Assembly (NCBI GenBank): GCA_937925895.1
Contig: CALANC010000110.1
Location: 1 to 11,163 of the forward strand
Direction: 5' to 3'
Length of the DNA: 11,163 bases
Source of the DNA: an uncultured Desulfobacterales bacterium
Lineage (GTDB): Bacteria > Desulfobacterota > Desulfobacteria > Desulfobacterales > UBA11574
Shown: one piece after another, positions 7,110-11,163 of the stretch
Layout of the letters: the number at the start of each line of letters is the position of its first letter
Numbering within the stretch: the stretch's first letter is position 1
Notes under the pieces: generated by a model
The model's input: the letters and a program-made list of their open reading frames with translations, nothing else
What the model was told of the DNA's origin: nothing
Database searches by the model: none
Made by a program: the position numbers and the translations under genes

Positions 7110-8873
7110 ATGTTTAAACTAAAATTAAAAGACAGGCACAAACACTTGCTACTCCTTGTCAAGGAAAACAAGTTCAGACTATTTCTGGCAATGGTGTGCA
7201 TGCTGGTTATTGCTGTTGCAAGCGCTGCAACAGCGTTTTTGGTAAAACCTGTGCTGGACGATATATTCTTCAATAAAGACGCCCAAATGCTCATCATCAT
7301 TCCTATTGCCGTTATTCTGGTTTATTTCCTTCGCGGCCTTGGGAGTTATGGCCAAGCATACTTAATGAATTATGTTGGGGAAGGTATCATCCGAAATCTC
7401 AGAAACGATCTTTATGACCATATTCAGGATCTTCCGCTGGCCTTTTTTCATAAAGAAAAAACCGGTGTCCTGATGTCGCGCATTACCAACGACGTCAATA
7501 TTATTAAAGGGATGGTTTCTACCGCTGTTACCGGATCACTGAAGGATTGCTTCACTATAGTTGGTTTAACATTCGTTATTTTTTACCGTGATTGGAAAAT
7601 GGCTTTATTTGCGATTGTCATATTACCATTGGCCTTCTATCCCGTTGTGGAATTCGGAAGACGGGTCCGCCGAGTCAGTACCGGATGTCAAGAATCTATG
7701 GGCAGACTCAATTCGTTTTTACATGAAACGTTTGCGGGTAACAAGATAGTCAAGGCATTTGGGATGGAATCATATGAAAAAAAACGTTTTTCCGATAGAA
7801 CTCTCGAACTTTTCAAGCTTGAGATGAAGGTGGTTATTGCTCGATCATTATCCTCTCCTATCATGGAATTTCTTGGCGGGATCGGGATAGCTTTTATCAT
7901 CTGGTATGGTGGGTCTAAAGTGATTGAAGGCACTTCCACAGCCGGAACATTTTTTTCCTTTATGGCGGCTGTTCTTATGTTATACGAGCCTATTAAAAAG
8001 CTGAGCGGACTCAACAATGCGATTCAACAAGGTCTTGCGGCATCAGACAGAGTGTTTGACATTATAGAGACGGAATCAGATATTAAAGAACCGGAAAACC
8101 CCGTACAAATTATGCGGAAGCCTCACAGGGTAACCTTTGAGGATGTTTTTTTTAAATACGATGATGTTATGGTTCTCAAGGAGATAAATCTGCATGTTGA
8201 GGCAGGTGAGATTCTGGCAATAATCGGTATGAGTGGCGGCGGGAAAACGTCTTTAGTTAATCTAATACCGAGGTTCTATGATGTAGACCGTGGGGTCATC
8301 CGGATCGATGGCACAGATATACGAGATGCTTCCATATCTTCACTTCGTGATCAGATAGCCATTGTTACTCAGGAACCCATCCTTTTTAATGATACCATTC
8401 GGAACAATATTGCTTATGGCAATCGGAATGCAACTAATGAAGAAATCATAAAGGCTGCCAAAGCTGCTTATGCTTATGATTTTGTACAGGATTTTCCGGG
8501 AAAATTCGATACCAATATAGGAGAGCTAGGTGGACGTCTTTCTGGTGGAGAAAAACAGCGGATTTGTATCGCCCGGTCTCTATTAAAGGATGCTCCTATA
8601 TTGATCCTTGATGAGGCGACCTCTGCACTCGATGCAGAAGCAGAATCGCTGGTTCAAAGAGCCCTCAAAAATCTGATGAAAGGACGTACTACCTTTGTCA
8701 TTGCTCACAGATTGTCGACCATCGATTACGCCAACAGAATCGTTGTCATAGTGAATGGTAAGATTGTAGAAGAGGGGAATCAGGAGGAACTATTCGCTCA
8801 ACAAGGGGAGTTTTACAAGCTCTACCAGATGCAGTATAGTAATAGCCAGGACAAGGAATTTCAACCCGAATAG
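7110..8873 (+). CDS. msbA: MsbA, lipid A export ATP-binding/permease protein
   Basis: This is a half-size ABC transporter that dimerises in the inner membrane and flips lipid A (core-lipid A) to the periplasmic leaflet. From ATG 7110 it has 587 residues, close to the 582 of E. coli MsbA. The transmembrane domain spans about 20-310 and includes the family-typical AATAFLVKPVLDDIF (39-53) near the first helix and FFHKEKTGVLMSRITNDV (112-129). The nucleotide-binding domain (about 340-575) has Walker A GMSGGGKTS (373-381), the Q-loop Gln421, signature LSGGE (477-481), Walker B ILILDE ending in catalytic Glu502, and the switch histidine His533. No strong ribosome-binding site is visible. A TTG at 7095 in the same frame would add five residues, so the start is uncertain. 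Its place after lpxB and before lptFG supports MsbA over a generic multidrug exporter. Confidence 0.94.
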   Translation: MFKLKLKDRHKHLLLLVKENKFRLFLAMVCMLVIAVASAATAFLVKPVLDDIFFNKDAQMLIIIPIAVILVYFLRGLGSYGQAYLMNYVGEGIIRNLRNDLYDHIQDLPLAFFHKEKTGVLMSRITNDVNIIKGMVSTAVTGSLKDCFTIVGLTFVIFYRDWKMALFAIVILPLAFYPVVEFGRRVRRVSTGCQESMGRLNSFLHETFAGNKIVKAFGMESYEKKRFSDRTLELFKLEMKVVIARSLSSPIMEFLGGIGIAFIIWYGGSKVIEGTSTAGTFFSFMAAVLMLYEPIKKLSGLNNAIQQGLAASDRVFDIIETESDIKEPENPVQIMRKPHRVTFEDVFFKYDDVMVLKEINLHVEAGEILAIIGMSGGGKTSLVNLIPRFYDVDRGVIRIDGTDIRDASISSLRDQIAIVTQEPILFNDTIRNNIAYGNRNATNEEIIKAAKAAYAYDFVQDFPGKFDTNIGELGGRLSGGEKQRICIARSLLKDAPILILDEATSALDAEAESLVQRALKNLMKGRTTFVIAHRLSTIDYANRIVVIVNGKIVEEGNQEELFAQQGEFYKLYQMQYSNSQDKEFQPE

Positions 8874-8965
8874 CGCATTATCAATATTTCAGCCGGACAT
8901 AATTGAGGAAGAAACACAAAAAGTACGTATCTCAAAGATAATCATCTGTCCACCGCCTACCCGAT

Positions 8966-10153
8966 ATGAGAATTAACTCCATTGTAAATAGATATATCTT
9001 TAAAGAAATGATCCCACCTTTTATTGTCAATTTGGTATTTTTCACCTTTGTTTTCCTGATGACAAAGATACTCGATATCACCAAACTGATTGTAAATTAC
9101 AAAATCAGCATTTCTTCAGTCTTGTTGATGCTTGTTTGTTCCGTCCCTTACTTCCTCGTATTTGTAGTACCCATGTCAGTTATGCTGGCCATTCTCCTGA
9201 TCTTCCTCCGATTATCAAACGATAACGAAATTGTTGCACTTAAAACCGGCGGCATGAGCATTTATGGATTGCTTCCGCCGGTATTGTTTTTTTGCCTCTT
9301 CGGACTATTGCTCACAGGTTTAATGTCTATTTATGGATATCCCTGGGGGAGGCAGTCACTCAAAGAAATAACGTATGAGGTCGCTGCATCCCATATAGAC
9401 GCTGGATTTAAGGAAAGAACTTTCAATGACAATTTTGATGGAGTTATGCTTTATATGAACAAGGTAGATTTTAAAAACAAGAAACTTGTCAATGTTTTTA
9501 TTGAAGATAAAAGGACTGATAATATCGTCAACACAGTTGTGGCGCCAAATGGCAAACTGATTAGTGAACCAGAGAAACTTGTTTTTCACCTACGGTTGTA
9601 CGATGGAATCATCAATCAGGTCGATTTTGAAAGCAGGTCGGTGCATTCAATCAATTTTGATACTTATGATATACGTCTTGATCTTAAAAAGACAGGTTCC
9701 TCTGAAAAAAGAAGGCCCAAAGATGAAAAAGAGATGAGTCTTGTCGAGTTACGTAGGTATATAAAGGACGCCAAAGTTAAGGATGCCCAATATTATGTAA
9801 CACTGATAGAATTTCACAAAAAATTTTCAATTCCTTTCGCATGTCTTGCACTTGGAATTTTGGCTGTTCCATTGGGGATACAATCGAAATCAGCAAAAAG
9901 ATCAGCGGGTCTAAGTCTCAGCCTTATTTGCTTTTTACTATATTATTTAATGTTGGCGGCAGTGCGGGTTTTTGGAGAAACCGGCGCCTATCCGCCGGTG
10001 ATCGGAATGTGGCTTCCAAACATTTTTATGGGTGGATTAGGGCTGTTTCTTCTTGTCAGGATCGCAAATGAGCGTCCGGTAAAGATCAATTCATTTCTTA
10101 GATTCTTTAAAATGATGTATAAAAAAACATCACTTAAAGAACGCAAAAAATAA
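8966..10153 (+). CDS. lptF: LptF, LPS export ABC transporter permease
   Basis: This is one of the two membrane subunits of the LptB2FG exporter, which extracts LPS from the outer leaflet of the inner membrane and passes it to the LptC/LptA bridge. The 395 residues show the YjgP/YjgQ layout: three helices (about 16-38, 50-82, 101-124), a periplasmic beta-jellyroll domain (about 125-280), then three helices (about 288-365) and a basic C-terminal tail. The cytoplasmic coupling motif NDNEIVALKTGGMS (85-98) is characteristic. An in-frame stop at 8939-8941, with no ATG, GTG or TTG after it, makes ATG 8966 the first possible start, and the family N-terminus (NRYIFKE) begins right there. There is no recognisable Shine-Dalgarno sequence. 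LptF rather than LptG is chosen from the N-terminus and from being first of the pair; swapping the two names is the main risk. Confidence 0.9.
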   Translation: MRINSIVNRYIFKEMIPPFIVNLVFFTFVFLMTKILDITKLIVNYKISISSVLLMLVCSVPYFLVFVVPMSVMLAILLIFLRLSNDNEIVALKTGGMSIYGLLPPVLFFCLFGLLLTGLMSIYGYPWGRQSLKEITYEVAASHIDAGFKERTFNDNFDGVMLYMNKVDFKNKKLVNVFIEDKRTDNIVNTVVAPNGKLISEPEKLVFHLRLYDGIINQVDFESRSVHSINFDTYDIRLDLKKTGSSEKRRPKDEKEMSLVELRRYIKDAKVKDAQYYVTLIEFHKKFSIPFACLALGILAVPLGIQSKSAKRSAGLSLSLICFLLYYLMLAAVRVFGETGAYPPVIGMWLPNIFMGGLGLFLLVRIANERPVKINSFLRFFKMMYKKTSLKERKK

Positions 10154-10195
10154 ATAAGTTGGAAGCGGATGAACGGAGCGAGCTAAGTCAATATT

Positions 10196-11163
10196 ATGTC
10201 TATTATATACAGATACTTGACTATTCAGATCTCAAAATACTTCGGTATTGTTTTGGCGTTCGTTATAAGTATATATGTGGCCGTCGATTTTTTTGAGAAG
10301 ATAGACAATTTTATGGAAGCAGGCTTACCGCTTTCAAAAGTCTTTATTTTTTTTATATTTAAAACACCTTTTATACTAGCCCAGGTAATTCCTATATGTA
10401 TCCTATTGGCTGTTCTCATCGTTTTCGGCCTCATGACCCGTAATAACGAAATCTTGGCGTTAAAAAGTAGTGGTGTTCGCATCTATTATCTTTTGAAACC
10501 TGTCCTTGCAATCGGTTTTCTATTAAGTATCCTACTTTTCTTTTTAGCCGAAATATTTGTTCCAATTACCACGGCAAAGGCAAACCAAATATGGCTCAGG
10601 GAGGTACGAAAAGAATCTGCCGTTATTTCGAAGGAAAAGAATATTTGGATCAAAGGTAACAAGATGATCACACATATTGCATATTATAATTCGATAGAAA
10701 AGACTATTTTCGATGTCGCCTTTAACAAGTTTGATGAGAATTTCAGGCTAACCCGAAGGGTAGATGCCAAAAAAGGTGTTTTCAGGAACGGGAAATGGGT
10801 TTTACACAACATCATAGAACAAAATCTCAACAATGAAAGTGGAAATTATGATATAATGTTTCATAAAAAGCGGGTTGAGACGTTAGGTTTTTTCCCCGAA
10901 GATTTAAAACGAGTAATTAAAAAATCGGAAGAGATGACTTTCAAGGAGCTTTCTGAATATATCAAAAAGGTTGAACTGGAAGGATACAATGCAGCCGTCT
11001 ACCGGGTGGACCTTTACGCCAAAGTAGCTTTTCCGATGGTTTGCATCATCATGTGTCTGTTGGGTGTAGGTATCGCTGTTAGAGGCGGTGTTGCGGAAAG
11101 CTTGCCGGTGAGTATTGCATATGGGGTCGGCCTGGCATTTCTTTACTGGATATTCTACAGTTT
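10196..11163 (+). CDS. lptG: LptG, LPS export ABC transporter permease, 3'-truncated by window edge
   Basis: This is the second membrane subunit of the LptB2FG LPS exporter, paralogous to LptF. The frame is open from ATG 10196 to the last base, giving 322 residues; E. coli LptG has 360, so roughly the last helix and tail are missing. The product starts MSIIYRYLTIQISKYFGIVL, with helices at about 12-31, 48-80 and 100-121, a periplasmic domain (about 122-268), and two further helices before the window ends. RNNEILALKSSGVRIYYLLKP (82-102) is the coupling-helix motif, and MTFKELSEYI (247-256) is a conserved segment before helix 4. An in-frame stop at 10184-10186 leaves ATG 10196 as the first possible start; the only GGAG (10175-10178) is 17 bases away, so initiation signals are weak. 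It follows lptF by 42 nt. The ATPase LptB is not in the window. Confidence 0.92.
   Translation, partial: MSIIYRYLTIQISKYFGIVLAFVISIYVAVDFFEKIDNFMEAGLPLSKVFIFFIFKTPFILAQVIPICILLAVLIVFGLMTRNNEILALKSSGVRIYYLLKPVLAIGFLLSILLFFLAEIFVPITTAKANQIWLREVRKESAVISKEKNIWIKGNKMITHIAYYNSIEKTIFDVAFNKFDENFRLTRRVDAKKGVFRNGKWVLHNIIEQNLNNESGNYDIMFHKKRVETLGFFPEDLKRVIKKSEEMTFKELSEYIKKVELEGYNAAVYRVDLYAKVAFPMVCIIMCLLGVGIAVRGGVAESLPVSIAYGVGLAFLYWIFYS

Noticed and set aside
7057..7122. 21-codon ORF (ATG 7057 to TAA 7120-7122) overlapping the msbA start
   Set aside because: It has no ribosome-binding site, resembles no known leader peptide, and is of a length expected by chance.

Overview
This window is an uninterrupted block of outer-membrane biogenesis genes, all on the + strand, from a Gram-negative bacterium that makes lipopolysaccharide. 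The order is bamA (3' part) - skp/ompH - lpxD - fabZ - lpxA - lpxI - Gfo/Idh/MocA oxidoreductase - lpxB - msbA - lptF - lptG (5' part). The use of LpxI rather than LpxH, the oxidoreductase between lpxI and lpxB, and the moderately AT-rich coding sequence best fit a deltaproteobacterium in the broad sense (Desulfobacterota or relatives). That taxonomic guess comes from gene order and protein style, not from a marker gene.

Layout. Positions 1-1065 hold the C-terminal beta-barrel of BamA, followed by the periplasmic chaperone Skp (1110-1670). Positions 1734-3977 hold lpxD, fabZ and lpxA, which are tightly packed, with an 8-nt overlap and then a 4-nt ATGA overlap. After a 99-nt gap comes a second tight group, lpxI, the oxidoreductase and lpxB (4077-6988), with gaps of 4 and 7 nt. 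After a 121-nt gap comes the lipid A flippase msbA (7110-8873). Gaps of 92 and 42 nt then separate it from lptF (8966-10153) and lptG (10196 to the window end). No gap exceeds 121 nt, and I saw no convincing terminator, promoter, tRNA, rRNA, CRISPR, insertion sequence or phage feature in any gap. The whole block is plausibly one long operon.

How the genes work together. LpxA, LpxD, LpxI and LpxB carry out four of the early lipid A steps, from UDP-GlcNAc to the tetra-acylated disaccharide 1-phosphate. LpxC, which acts between LpxA and LpxD, is not in the window. FabZ supplies the fatty-acid elongation pathway that makes the hydroxyacyl-ACP donors. MsbA flips core-lipid A across the inner membrane, and LptF/LptG form the membrane part of the ABC exporter that lifts LPS toward the outer membrane. 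BamA and Skp fold outer-membrane proteins, including the LPS translocon LptD. LpxK, KDO transferase and the late acyltransferases are also absent from the window.

Nothing here looks like an undescribed defence or mobile system. The best lead is the uncharacterised sugar-dehydrogenase-like protein at 4888-5844. It may modify a UDP-sugar precursor of lipid A (a GnnA-like role), but no partner aminotransferase is seen.
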